Positions 36,471 through 49,600 of a DNA stretch of 64,000 bases are shown here, piece after piece. The stretch spans positions 29,119,001 through 29,183,000 of the forward strand of contig JAJNNQ010000024.1 in the NCBI GenBank assembly GCA_027886175.1, in the 5' to 3' direction. How positions within the stretch are numbered: the first letter of the stretch is position 1; each line of letters opens with the position of its first letter. Both the position numbers and the translations under genes were made by a program. Below the pieces are notes generated by a model. That model made no database searches. It was given only the letters and a program-made list of their open reading frames with translations, and was not told the DNA's origin. Source of the stretch: Phylloscopus collybita (Eukaryota > Chordata > Aves > Passeriformes > Phylloscopidae).

Positions 36471-36641
36471 GGCTGTCCAGAGAATCTGTGGATGCCTCAC
36501 ACCTGGAAGTGTTCAAGGCCAGGTTGGATGGGGCTTTGAGCAACATGGTCTAGTGAAAGGTGTCTCTGCCCATGGCAGGGGAGATGGAACTAGATGACCT
36601 TTTAGGTCCCTTCCAGCCCAAACTGTTCTGTGACTCTATCA
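36471..36641 (+). mobile_element. CR1 LINE 3' end
   Basis: This is the sense-strand CR1 3' region: GGCTGTCCAGAGAATCTGTGG, then GGAAGTGTTCAAGGCCAGG and TTGGATGGGGCTTTGAGCAA, then the CATGGCAGGGGAGATGGAAC block, and finally TAGGTCCCTTCCAGCCCAAA followed by a degenerate CTGTGACTCTATCA tail. It is about 170 bp and 5'-truncated. Confidence 0.93.
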
Positions 36642-36644
36642 ATT

Positions 36645-38395
36645 CACCCTGGCTCAAAGGCCTGTAGACTTCTGACTTTGTCCACAATTTCTTGCCACTT
36701 CCCAAGAGCATCCAGTTGAGAAATCAGCACAACACAAGAGTAGCAGCCACCAGGTAATTTATCACTGCCTTGGCAATTGCTGCAAACTCAGCCTGGGCAA
36801 ATGAGAACAGGGAAGTCCAGGCACTGTGAGCCACCTGTCCATGGTCAGACTTAAGACATCTAATGGCAGTGCCACTGAGGGAACACAGGATCTGTCAGAA
36901 CAGGAGTGGCCAAGGAGTGCCTGAGCACCACAGCTCTGTTTTACCAACAACAAATCTGCCACTCTACCACTGTGACACCCTGGGCCGTGCTGGGGTGAAT
37001 AATGACCCTCATAATTACACTAACACACTTCTCTAAGGAGACTTCCCTTTTTGAGCCTGCAGATGGTGTAGGGTGGCTTTAAGCAACACAATAAACCCTT
37101 CATCAGAACTTTTAATTCTGCAGTTGGTCGGGATGATAAAATGCACAGTTCTGACATGCACAGACTGCCTCCCTGGCAACCTTCCAGATGAAAGCATTGT
37201 GTCCACCCTTAACTAGGGCAGGCCAGTGTTTATCACTGCCTGAAACAAATGCAGCTCAGCTGCTTTAATGCAGTTTTTTGTGTCTTAGAATTAAGCAAGG
37301 AAACATCTTAATAGCAGTGAGCATCCTGAGTATTTCAATGATTTCAGTTTTTTCACTGTCACATTACATTTTCAAATGTCTCCATTAGAAACATAAAACT
37401 GGTAAATTGTCACAACTCCAGACTCACTGGAAAATGCAGGATCTGTGCAGAACAATGTAGGTCTCTCTTGCCACTGAGATTTGCAAGGCTCGGGTAAAAA
37501 AATAAGATTTAAAGCAAAGTTTTTCAAGGGAAAAATATACACAATAAGATGTACAATGCCAAAATCTTCTTTCTGCTTTGCAAGTGCTCTGGAGGCACAT
37601 TCACACTTCACTGAGCCAAATGATTTCTGAAAATGACTGCACGTTTGGAAAACGTGCAGACTGAGTCCTAACAAGAACTGTTTAGGTTTTATGACTCTGA
37701 GTCATCCTGAGCTAAAGGGACAGGAACTGTCTAAAACCTGTCAAGCTGGGGGTTTGGTTTCCACAATAAGCTCTGAATCACCTTTAATCTGCCCATTAAG
37801 TGCAGGCAGGCAATTCTGCAGCAGGCCCACTGGAAATGCCGCGGGTGTGAAAAACAGCAGATGGTTAACGGGGGTGGAAAGCTGCACAAATCGTTAGAGA
37901 AGCATGGAAAATTCAGTGCTGGCTATAAAAGTCACTGGACAAGGGCAACTGTAAACAGCCAGGTGAAAAGAGGCGGGAGGGACACGTGGTAGCTGCCCTG
38001 TACAAATTGCTGCTGTTTCCTTCTCAAAAGCCATCAGAAAAGTGCTGAATCAATCACATGTGAACAGACCATAAGGTGCAGCGCTCCCACGTATTTTCCA
38101 TTGCACTGGAGTTTCCAGGTTTTAGCAGCACCTTGGATGTGATTATGGAATCACTTAAGGACCCTGAGGGACGCTCAGAAAGCAAACCCACTTGCATTTT
38201 GGGTGTTGAATATACGTGACTGTTACAGCCCAGGCAAGTGGTTACTGTAATCTGTGACTGACATAGCAACAGATATCCCAACATGCTGAGGATACAGCAG
38301 GATAAACATGACACTAAGCCAGGAGGCAAAGGTAGGAAAGAAAGGGAATTCAGTTCATGCAATGAAATTTAGGAATTTCTGCAAGTCTGCCTGAA
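36645..38395. other. intergenic, no recognised gene
   Basis: Unique-looking DNA between two CR1 fragments. No ORF above 102 codons and no recognisable domain. Confidence 0.4.
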
Positions 38396-38397
38396 GC

Positions 38398-38548
38398 TCC
38401 CTCATGAGCCTGCAGTTTTTCTGGCTAAAGCTCCCCCAGCAGCTCCTCACCAGGCTTGTCCTCCACATCCTCCCCCAGCTCCTTTGTCCTTCTCTGCACA
38501 CCCTCCAGTCTCTCCATGGCTTTGTGCTTCCCAGAGGCAAAGCAGCGT
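38398..38548 (-). mobile_element. CR1 LINE fragment
   Basis: On the minus strand this encodes MERLEGVQRRTKELGEDVED, the equivalent of the conserved C-terminal CR1 reverse-transcriptase segment (LERVQRRA.KLV..LE). On the plus strand the antisense phrases 'cagctcctcaccaggcttgt' and 'tccttctctgcacaccctcc' are typical. The fragment is short and lacks a 3' tail. Confidence 0.8.
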
Positions 38549-38893
38549 TCTCTCTGCAAAACAGAGCTTTGAGTTCCTGACAGCTCGGACATGGAAAAGT
38601 AGCAAAGAGCCAGCAACACTTTTCCTCTTGCTGCTGCAGACATGGAAAACTACAACTTCAGCAGAATCTCATCCAGTGCTGGAAAAGGCAGGAAAGTTGG
38701 TGCAGGAGCATCTTTGCGTGCTGGGAAAACAGAAAACGAACAGGGCTTGTGCACCAAGCAAAGCAACCAAGCACAAGCACACAAACCCCAAGAGGAGAGT
38801 GACTGCCACCTCCTGCAGTGTCTACAGCACTTGGTGGCAGTCAGGGCACACAGGGCAGGGAAACAGCCCTGGTGCTGAGCACTGTCCTGTCAT

Positions 38894-39108
38894 GGACTGG
38901 GAATGGACTGGGAGAGAACTGGGAGGGACTGGGAGGGAACTGGAAATCAACTGGGAATGAACTAACTGGGAGGGACTGGGAGTTACTGGGAGTGAACTGG
39001 AAGTGAACTGGGAGTTACTGGGAATCAGCTGGGAACAAACTGGGAATGTACTGGGAGGGAAGTGGGAATGAACTAGGAGGGCCTGGGAGCACTGGGAATG
39101 AACTAGGC
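38894..39108. repeat. minisatellite, ACTGGGA-based
   Basis: About 20 variable units built on ACTGGGA followed by 3-5 variable bases (ATG, GGG, GTT, ATC and others), giving a period of roughly 10 bp. The unit variants are interspersed, suggesting old expansion with later mutation. Minus-strand ORFs here are Ser/Pro-rich products of the repeat. Confidence 0.92.
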
Positions 39109-39109
39109 A

Positions 39110-39840
39110 TTTCATGTCTAATTCCTAAATGTCACCGTCCAACCCCGCACTCCAACCTCCCTGACTGCAAACACAAACCATGCCATGCCATTAAATGACC
39201 AAGTGGGAATTTTTCCCTGCTTAGCCCAGCAGTGTTCAGTACCTGTAAACAAGAGAGGGCTATAATTCCCAACAGCCACCTCCTAGGATAGCTCACCGTG
39301 ACTTCTGCTAATGCTTCAATAAGGTAGTGATGGCAAAAGTGGAAAATGGGAAAAACTGACTTTTGGTAAAGAGAGAGCAGCAGATCCAAGTCTGGGCAGG
39401 AAGCAGGTAGAATCAAATAATGAAAATCATACCATCATTTTCACATTCAATAGTGTTCTGACATTCTTCCCATGAAGGATTTAATCCTTTTGTACTTGGG
39501 CCCACCATCCCTGATTGTTTCACAAGGGAGCCTTCTCCCTCCTCTTTCAGCTCCCTATGGGCAGCCCTGGAACACTTTTCACCTGCAGTTCAAGTAACCT
39601 GTGGCTAAGTTCTCTTGCATACATCATGTCTGTCAAAATCAGGGAGTGTCAGTGTAAAAGGAAATCAGAGGGACACTGATATCTCCAAGAAACAATCTCT
39701 GCCACCAGAGGTTGGAGCCACCATTTTCCGCTCCCCTCCATGCACAGCTGAGGCAGATGGCACCCACTATACAAACATATCTGGCCACAGCAAAGGAGAA
39801 CATAAATGAGTACAGTTAGAGAAAAGAAACCACAGATGCT
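39110..39840. other. downstream of GDAP2, nothing recognised
   Basis: Unique-looking DNA. It may hold distal GDAP2 3' UTR if the AATAAA at 39853-39848 is skipped. No coding signal seen. Confidence 0.35.
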
Positions 39841-39847
39841 TTTCAGT

Positions 39848-39853
39848 TTTATT
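39848..39853 (-). terminator. GDAP2: candidate GDAP2 polyadenylation signal
   Basis: TTTATT on the plus strand is AATAAA on the minus strand, about 710 nt after the GDAP2 stop. It is the first canonical hexamer I find downstream. Mammalian GDAP2 3' UTRs can be longer, so another site may be used. Confidence 0.35.
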
Positions 39854-40563
39854 CTTACTGGGAGGGTAGTGGCATCCTGACATGGTCCTTCACATCATCC
39901 AATGAAAACTGACAGGGACTTTTTCAAGGCTCCTAGCTCACCTAGCAGTTTTTGGGACTAAATCTTGGAGTAATGTTGGCTTGGCTGTAGTGCTTTGTCA
40001 GCCTGCAGACATGGCATTCCCAATTCCAGATAGTTTTGTTGGGTCAAGACTAAAGTAATCAGTACTAACAGAGAGGGAAAGTAACCAGATGTGAAACACA
40101 GACCATATGATGAGTGATGTGTCAGGCTGGTACTGCACAGTATTTGTACAGACCAGTCAGAAATGGGTATTACAAACAGAGCTGGAAAATAGTAATAGTT
40201 AAAAACACAATCAATTGCTTTTGATGGATTTCCCAGGAAAGAGAAAGTCTCTTCAGAAAAATAATGTAACAGCTTCAAAAAACAACAACAGCAGCAACAA
40301 CAAAACAAACAAACAAATGCATCTAGTGACCTTTAAATCAGCTTTTCCATTGGATAAATATATTTGAAATAGTTGTACAGTTCACAGTGGCATAAAGTTC
40401 TCTGATTGCTTGAGTGCTTGAAAATATCTCATCAGTAAAAAAATACCAGAGCTGGGGGAGGAAAACCCTCTCTCTGAATTCTGTACATGGGTAAATGCAC
40501 AGGTTTTGGCAGGCATCAGGTCATTGGATCCATGGGAAACTGGCAGCATCACAGGACTGCAGA
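39854..40563 (-). other. GDAP2: probable GDAP2 3' UTR
   Basis: This is the minus-strand sequence between the stop codon at 40564-40566 and the first AATAAA. It has no ORF of note and contains an A-rich CAA/CAAA tract at 40275-40316 (plus strand). Confidence 0.4.
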
Positions 40564-40611
40564 TCACAAGTCAGGGGATGGAGGATAAGAGGAATAGTAA
40601 GGCCCATTTTC
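40564..40611 (-). CDS. GDAP2: GDAP2 coding exon 13 (terminal)
   Basis: Forty-eight coding nt with acceptor CTCATTACAG and a TGA stop at 40566-40564. It encodes ENGPYYSSYPPSPDL, nearly the same as the human C-terminus as I recall it. Tiny, but secure because of that match. Confidence 0.95.
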   Translation of the reverse strand, partial: ENGPYYSSYPPSPDL

Positions 40612-43600
40612 CTGTAATGAGAACAGAATAAGCAGTTGAACAGAAGTCTTCTCCACCTTGGTGCAATGATAGTGCCACAGAGGCAGAAACAATCAGGTAT
40701 TCTGGCTTTGTCTCCCATGAGTAAGTACAGTGAGTGCCACCACTCACCCAGGAGAGGACTGTGCTGTAAACAGGCAAACACAGTTCTTGGTTTTGCCTGT
40801 GTTTTATGCAGAAGGTGCAAGTTGAACTTTTGCCATTAAGCCAAAGCTGTGCCACCAGGAAGCCATGAATGTTGGCATTGCCAGCGATTCAGACAAAGCT
40901 ACTAATGCAGACACACAGCTCTGGTTACTACTTTGGAGTTACATCACATAGTCTTTGGAATCATTTTGCCAATGCAAGCCATACTCATGCCACCATTTGG
41001 TTAGAGACCTGAGGTGCAGAAAGGAAGAGGAAGAGAGTCCTATACAAAGGGCACCTTTCTACTGTTCCATTTTCCCTGCTGGTTTTCTTTTTTTTGGGTT
41101 TTTGGTTGTTTTTTTGGTTTTTTTTTCTGCATGCTTGTTAGTATGTGGGGCAGGGAAGATGAGACACTATTTCTTTTTTCCAGTCAGTATAAGGGATACA
41201 GCAGCTAACACAAAATTTATCTTGTCCACAGGCTGTTAGTGTGTTATGTTACAGTTCTTGGCTGAAGAAGGGTAGGCTGCCTTTTATGTACATAGGAGAC
41301 TGCTCCAATGGGAAAGCAGCCTCCTTCTTAGCCAAGCCCTCTGCTTGGGCTGATGTAGACAAAAAAATTCAGAGAATCATTACTCACAGAACAACACAGA
41401 CTCTCCAGTAACCTTCCCTCTTCCTTCTCCCCATTCTTAAATGTGGAAGTCAGTCCCCTTAAAGCTCTTGCAGAGCAGAGTGGGAGCAGCACAAGAACTG
41501 CTCTTAGGGCAGAGACTCATGGTGGCCACAGGCAGTCACTTACCCTGGCGTCGTACTCGAGGACGAAAGGGGGAAGATCAATCTGTTCTGGGGGTATGGC
41601 TGTGAACAACTGCTGAAGGCTTTCCACATAGTGGATTTTGTCCTTTAGCCCTGAGACTGTAAAGGTTGTGAAAAACCATGCTGAGACCTGAAAATAAAAC
41701 CCCACAAAAAACAATTAACAAGGTGCTGCTTCAAACCTTCAAGTTCAGTGTAATACTCCACAGTGAAACAGGCTTGAGTTGAACTTGAAACACTAAAATC
41801 ATTGCCATAACACAACAAGGTCAGGAAGTATGCACCTCCAACTGCTAGCAAGCAGTGTCTTGAGAGCTTCAAGCTACTGTTTTCTGACTCCACACTCAGT
41901 CCTCCCCAAATGCCAGCTTAAGGTCCCTTTCTACAGTCCAAGAGTGACAGCTATTCTGCTAGTTGTCCTCAAAACCCCATCAGTCTAGTGGCATGTTTTC
42001 ACTCCAAGTCTAGCCAGTTCAGAAAATTATCTACCTGACTCTGTCAGAAGCATTTTCAACCCTTTACATTCAAGTTTTCACTTGAAAGAAACACCAATTA
42101 GAGCGAGAGAAAGGGAGACTTGGCTTTTTAAAGATTGTACTGAGATCTCTACTCTGCTTTGGGTTGTCTGAGTGAGCTTTTGTTTTACCATCTTTTTTAT
42201 CAAAGCTTTATTAATATAACTCTGCAAGAACAAGATTTTATTTTAAATATTCACACCTCTGTCTGTTTTGGACAACAGGATACAGAATTTTTGTTTTTGA
42301 AGACCAGTAAGCAGCAATCTAATCCTGCATAGATTGACTGCACAAGCTTTACCTTTTCAATCCACCCTCTCCAAAATTAAGTACTGTATTTTTTATTGTT
42401 TATTTCTTTTCCTGGCAGACTGAAGGAAAAGAAAAAACTGTTCTACAGGTCACAAATGCTCATAGTAGGGGTCAATCACATAGTCCTGAGCAACCACCTC
42501 CTGCTGACTCTTCTTCAGCCAGGGGTCAGAGCAGATGACCTCCAGAGTCCTTTTCAACCCTCACCATTCTGTCACTCTGTTTGATCATTTTGCTTTGACT
42601 GAGGGAAGTTAACAGAAAAGAAGCAACACTGCAAGAAAAGCCTTGAGGAAAGCAAGAGTTTCAAATACACTTTAAGTCAATAAAAGCGATCTGCCTGAAT
42701 GCAACATTAAAGGAAAAGTCAATACCTAAAAACTGTCCTGGAATAACTGTGCTGCCTCCTCAAAACAGCTTACTTTAATGAGAAAGGAACAATGAAAAAG
42801 AGAAAAGGAGGTAAAGAACACGACAGAACATCTGAAATCAGTTCATTATTTTGAGGGCAGATTTAGAGATTTATGTTAGCAGAAAGCAGGGAGACAGATT
42901 TTACTGGCATCCATTATTCATTATATTAGATGACGTTAGGTCATCTAACAAGACCTCTCATGAGTGACAGTTTAATGGGTGAAAAACACCTTCTCAATCT
43001 TGCACTAAAGTAGCATGGATTTCAAGGTGTGTTATGAATGACAATCATTAAACATAACTGCTATGGATGTTTAATGTATAAAAGCCTAAGAGGGGATATT
43101 TTTGCACCCATCACAAAAACTGCTGTTGGGAAAAGTGTTTTTTTCTTTTTCCCCTTCTTCCTTTCACTATACAAGCCACTGCAGTTTGGCATCTTACCCA
43201 GGAACACAGAGAGAAGGGAGGGGGGCAGAAATGTTTCTGGAGAATTTTTCTATTACTTCTATTATTGATAACCACAGGTTATCAAAACAGTAACACGAGA
43301 ACAGCTATTTTCTTATTGGTAACAGGACACGGAACTTCAAATTAAACCAAATCTCTGTTAATGCACTGAAAGTAGAGCAAGTTATACCAGAGCAGCCAAA
43401 GAAAGTTAAAAATCTAGACAGCTGAAGTTTCCCTTCTTGTCCTGATATTCTGAATCTAAATAAAAGGCTGTCAAAGTCACTCTGCCAAGCTATAAACCCA
43501 CAGTTAAATGTATGAGATGTCTCCCACAATAAAACAGCAACACAGATTAGGTGTGTCACTAATCTCTTTCATTTGGGCATACCTCAAAGAGAAATTTACT

Positions 43601-46600
43601 AAAATCTGGGAAATTTTATTCCAATTGGAATGATCTTGTGTAGAAAAGAAACCCTAAGGGATTTGCAACAACCTTTCCATTTGCATCTGAAGGAACTGCT
43701 TTTAGAGCTGTTATAGAAAAACAAACCAAAAATTGTTCATGATAAATACAAAGAATATGATGATTATGAATATCTAATTTGAGTTTTCGGGTATGTTTCA
43801 ACTTTGAAACATTCTTGATTCACAGCCAGCTAATGAAAACAGAATTATCCTGGGTGAGACTGTTTCAGATCCAGCCACTTTTAGCTCAGTTCAGAATATA
43901 AGCTCTGAAAAAGTTTCTTTGGAGAGCTCTCAGAAAAGGGGAGCTGAGAGGATTCACATAAAAATGCCTCCAAAAGCCCTTTATTTATCTATCAGCATCT
44001 TTATCAAAAACAAGCAGGAGGAACTTTGCATGCAAGAGTACAAAGGAACTTGTGATGGCACTTCATGGTACCTTGATCTGAGGCCTGGCAGCAAAGTACT
44101 CATGCAGCAAGAGCCACTCCAACCTGCAAAGCTGCTGACACCTACACTATGATTTCATAAAAAGCACAGCTCCATTTCACAGATCACACGAACACTAAAA
44201 GCATGAGGAAAGGAAGGAGCACTGTACAAAAATGTGTGCACAGTGGCTCACCCTGCTTCAGTTACTCTGTGCTGAACCCTCCCCCCTGCAGACCAAACTC
44301 CATGTATTCTAGGCAGGCAATTCCCCCCAGAAAACACATAGTTTACAGCAGTTTCATACCTAGAAACCGAACAAAGAATCATTGTTGGCACTATAAAATA
44401 CCTGGAGAACTAGGCTGGTTTTCTAGGGATGTATGATTTTCCAAAAGACATGATGAAAAGCCTCTTGATCCCTTTTAGCCCATAAATAAGCAAAAGCAAC
44501 TCTAACAGATGGCAGGTTTCAATCCTGCCGTGAAAGGGACAATTTATACCAGACATTTAAGATCTTGTGTACGAGGGTGATGTGTTTGGGAAGTCACATG
44601 AATGCACAGGACTCCCTCCTGAATTCGAGGCATGGGATATTTCCTACTACTTCCAGGGAAGGAGGTAAGTGATCCAAATAGGAAGATGAACGAGCCAAAC
44701 ATTTTTAAAGAAACTTGAAGCTTTTGAGCTAGCAATCTTCCATGGGGACAAGAGCCCTTAAAGAGCCAAAAAAAGGAGGGGAAAGAAAAACCATTCCCTC
44801 TTAGCAGCCATCTTCTTCACCATGCTTTCTGCTGCATATTAGCCATCATGTTTCATAAGCTGATAGTCCATGCAACAGTCAGAAGCAATCCTGCTTGCCT
44901 TCCAGTTATAGAAAAGATTGGCAGAAAGACATGGATACACATTCTCTTTTGCCTCCAGCTGTGCTGCCAGAATAGGATACAAACCAATACTATTTCCAGC
45001 AAGTTAGAGAACTCTGTGTCTCTCACCCTCCCTGCTGCCCACCAACCATCTGCTTCGCCTACAGATCTGTTGAGTCCCACTGCAGCTTCCAAAGGGACAG
45101 ACAAGATGGCAACAGACACCAGTGAGAATGAGTTGTCATTCTCCAACAACAAAAAAAATGTTTCTCAACTAAACAGAAATGTATGGGAAGAGAGGAGGGG
45201 GGTGAAACACTGCTGAGAATCTAAAGCACTAGCTTCAGCTAGTACTTCCTAGCTTCAGCTTTTCCACTCAACTTTGTGACCTTAGTAGTGTTCTGTGCCA
45301 GCTCCTACATTTTTATGAGCATCAAAGCTGGAAGCTCTAATTCTAGGACACAGACCTCTGATCTGTATTCTGTGGGAGTAACTAATAACCTAAGAGAAAC
45401 CTAAGAGATGCTGTTGGGAAGCCTCAGTCTTATCTCCATAAAAACAAGGAAGCTCCAAGTCTCATGGTGTCCCAGCTGTGCACAGGCAAAGAAAGGACTC
45501 TTTGGAAATTTAGCAGTCAAAGAAATTCTTGCTGAACATGTGCAAACAGATGTGTTTTTCTAGGCATATAATTTTCTCAAATTTGATTAATGTCAGCAAA
45601 AAGCAGAATAAACACAGAGGTTAATTTGATGTGAACATGGAGGATCAGATTTCTGTTTTAATTGGACAAACAAAAATTCTAGGAAGGGCTGCTGCTGCCA
45701 CTTAGTTCATCTGAAGTACTGATACTGCTGCAATAGGAGTAATGGATGTGAAGTCCAGAAGGGAACCAGCTCCATCTTCTGTTGCCTCACACATATCCCA
45801 GCCAAGGGTAACAACTTAGTTCAGGTTTTTTGTCTCCTGATGGATTAACAGGATTTTTTCTGCACTCCATCAAAGGCACTCTTCCCATCTTTCTTTGCTG
45901 CTCTCCACTCTAGCCCTGACGAATCTCACTGCTGCCTGAGACTGCTTTCTGCCCTGCCCAGGGCTGCAATGAAAGTGACACACGGGACACAGGTGATCCC
46001 TCTTGCGGTGAAAGAAAAGGTGAAACATCCAGGAGATGAATTACACAAAAAAGAATTCCCTGAGCGTTTGGTCATGGGGTTCATCACCCTTGCCAGCCAG
46101 ACAGCAGGAAAAATGACAAGATGTTTCCCCTTGAAAGGAACATGATTCAAAGCTTCCACCTCTCTCTGGTAAGAGCACACAAAAACCAGGGCACAGACAG
46201 CGTGCACTGCACTGGGGTTCAGCCAATCACAAAGGTTGGAAGATTGCAGCTAGATCAAAGGTGGCATGAATTTCAAGTTCTGACTGTGGATCCAGAAGAT
46301 ACTGCCTAATTTTGGGAAACTTTTATATGTCTCCACGTTCTTTGTGCTACAGGCTTAGGTGCTACTCCACCAACATGCAAGACACACTTTTCTTTTGTAA
46401 GATTTACCTTACCTTTGAACGAAATGTTGGGTGGACAAAATACAATGCCTTCAAGTTCCTCTTGTACCTGGTATAGAGAAAGGAAAAAAAAATATTTAAA
46501 AGTGAATTCTAACTAAGGTCACCCTCACAAGCCAACTGTCAGAAGAGACCATTTTTCTTAAGTGCCTGTGATGTAATTTTATAAAGTTAGATCTAATGTA

Positions 46601-49600
46601 AAGGCAGACACCAAAAAGTAAATGTAAAGGGAAAAGAAAATTAAAAAAAAAGAAAAAGCAGAACAGTTATTTTTCAGTTAAAGACATCACAGCTTTCAGT
46701 CTTTCAAGTAGGAAGTGAAAGTAAGTTAAGGACAAATTATGACTGCCACTGTTACCCAAATTTCTCCTTTCACAACAGCAGCACACTTTAACAAAGCCAG
46801 GCACCAAAAGCTCCAGCTCTGGATCATGACAGACAAGACAACCAGAAAGCTTCCCTAACAGCTCCAGAGGGAGACTGCAGAGGACAGAACCTCTGGCTAG
46901 AAGATGGACTTGAGAAGAAAAGAAAACACCTCCTCCTTCTTCTTGCCTTTGTTAGTTATTTAGCTCTTTGTCCCAGCCAAACTCTCTCAGAAATAAATGG
47001 GAAACCCGATACAGGGAGTAACAAATATTTACATAGCACAGAGGAAGACTGGAACGTGTTTTTTTCCTATTGACACTCACTTGGCATCAACAACATCATA
47101 GAGTTTCTTCAGGAAGTTAGAGTCCAGCTGATTGTAATCATTTGTGAGCGTATGGAAGTACACCAGGACATATTCCTTCACTGCAATATGATCCATGACG
47201 TGGATGAAATACAGAAGAGCCTGAGGCAGAAAGAAGCAAAATTTATATTTGCAAGGAACTCTTTCACAGTTGCATTACATCTTAATGTACTTCCCTTATT
47301 TCATCTAAAAACCAGGAATCGTGAGGCTGGATAGCATTACATTTCGGCTACAAAAGCAAGGCCAATATTCCAAGTCTTCAGCCTGACTGTAATAACTTGG
47401 AAGTCTTCTGTCTATCTAACCTCACAGATGGAGATACATTCTTGTTGTTCCCCTGAAAAGCTACATTTAAGTCATTACATTTCACGCTTCACATCTTGGC
47501 AGTTACAGAAGCAGGGTAACTCTCCATCTTCTTCAGGAGAAAAAGTAGTCCATACTAGCCCTGTATTTTCTAAAAATAGCCTTACTGAAAAGTGTCAGCC
47601 CACATGCACACATAGCTCTGTAAGGGTATACATTTTCATCTGCCTATAAAAATATCTTCTAGTTAACATCTTAAATTTTTAAACATTCTACAAAAGACGT
47701 TTTTACTATTAACACTGAATTATCCTTATTATCAGACTTTTCCATCCATGACATTCATATATAACCTACACAACTCTAGTTTTACAAAGCCTTACCTTTT
47801 CCATGTCTATCAATGTTACAGGGATATTCCTTCCAACCACCACCATCACAGTGCGGCCACAGTTATCCACACCTATAAAAGAAAGAAAGATGCCTCAACT
47901 TCTCTCAGTCATGCCAGGTTTTGTAGCTGGGCCCTTTCAAACTGGGGAGAAAGAGCCTCAGCTCAGAACTTCTGCAATGCATCTGGTTTCCAACAGAGGA
48001 AATATGTTTAGTTACTGCTCTCACTATACCAGTATCTATTCTGATAAAAAACCCCACATATCGCATCTGAGACACTTAAGGACTGCAATTTTATGTTGCC
48101 TGTGTACTCCATATGTACCTAAATATCAAATAATAACATAGGTTTTATTTAAAAAAACCCTTAACTTGCAATTCTACCACCAAAGCAAAATTCTTCCCAG
48201 AAACCAGGCTCGGAACTCCAATGCACATATTCCCAGAGCATGCCTCATGGACCTCCTGCAGCTCACAGAGTCTTGGCTTAGGCAAACAAAAGAATTGAAA
48301 TTTGCAGCTACTGAGCAGAAGGTATCACACAACCTTGGTATTTACACAAAGATCGAGGTAAGCTCTGGATTTTCATGGGGCCAAAGAGATCAGCCAAAGT
48401 GCTGAACAGATTTTCTCTCCAGAAACATAGCTATGCTTTCAGCATGACCTACTGTATATGCAAGTCCAAAGAAAAGAGTTTTACTTTAAGACAACATAGA
48501 TCAATCATCAGTACCCTGAACTTACCTGTCTGGTACAAAGCTTTCAGAGAAGCAATGTCAGAGAGGTCTTCAGCTCTTGCCTGACACAGCCAGCGATTGT
48601 AACTAGAAAGTCAAAAACATTGGGTCAGATCTAATTCCCCTTTGGATTAGCAGTATAAGCCTGAAGAGCTATATGGGAAGGCTTCTGACTGAGCCTTCTC
48701 TGATGTTGCTGTTTTCTGACCTATGGAGTAACTATGAAGTTTTTAAAGACAGAAGCATAAAAAATAAAAGTTAGTGTCATAGTTACACACCTAATGATTT
48801 TCACTCAGGCAATAATACATATTAATACGTATCAACTCATAACTATAGTGGCATTGCAACTGGGCTGAAAAGATCTCAGAGGTTTTTCCATTTAAATATG
48901 TCAGTGTTTAAAAGACAGAAAAAAAAAAAAAGAAAATTTCCTTTAAAAGCCTAGATGTCAAGCATAACTATGCACCAAACAGTTTCATGAACAACTGGTG
49001 AACAACTTAGTGCCTCATCTGACAAAACAAGCCAACACCGAGCCTCAAGAGGTGTCCAGCACGGAATTACCTTCTAAAGAAGTGATCATGCATGTTAGGG
49101 CTACCAGGGCAGGGAGGGGGAGAAAGCCTGAGCCTTCTTTTATTTATCAAATGGAATAAAAGTGTTTTGCTGTCTGCGCAGAGCCTCAGGAACAAGTGGG
49201 CAGTATCAAAACCAGGGGATCCCACTACAAAAAGCGGTGACAAAACAGTGACATCTTGTGGCAAACAGGTAAGGCAGCTGGCTGGATGCACTGGGTTTGC
49301 TAATGGGTTCATCACAAGCTTCTCTTTTTCTCCTACTGTCCTCTCCCTTCTCCCTTCAGGCCAAAGAGGCTACTACATCGATCCAGGGTGACACCAGGCT
49401 TTACCTGTATTTGCTTGCTGTAAGATGAGGCTTTATAGATAAAACCATCCTTCATAGGGGTTGGTCCTAACTAACACAACTATTCACACGAACAAGCAAA
49501 TTCTCACTTCCTCTGATGCTGTTTCTGCAGTGCTGCCTCTGACAACTGTCCCTGAAGGATGAGGCGCCTCTGCTTATCAACGTCTCCCTCCATGCGGGCA

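Noticed and set aside
38894..39108. Regularly spaced repeats resembling a CRISPR array
   Set aside because: Units are about 10 bp with no unique spacers, and this is an animal genome. It is a minisatellite.
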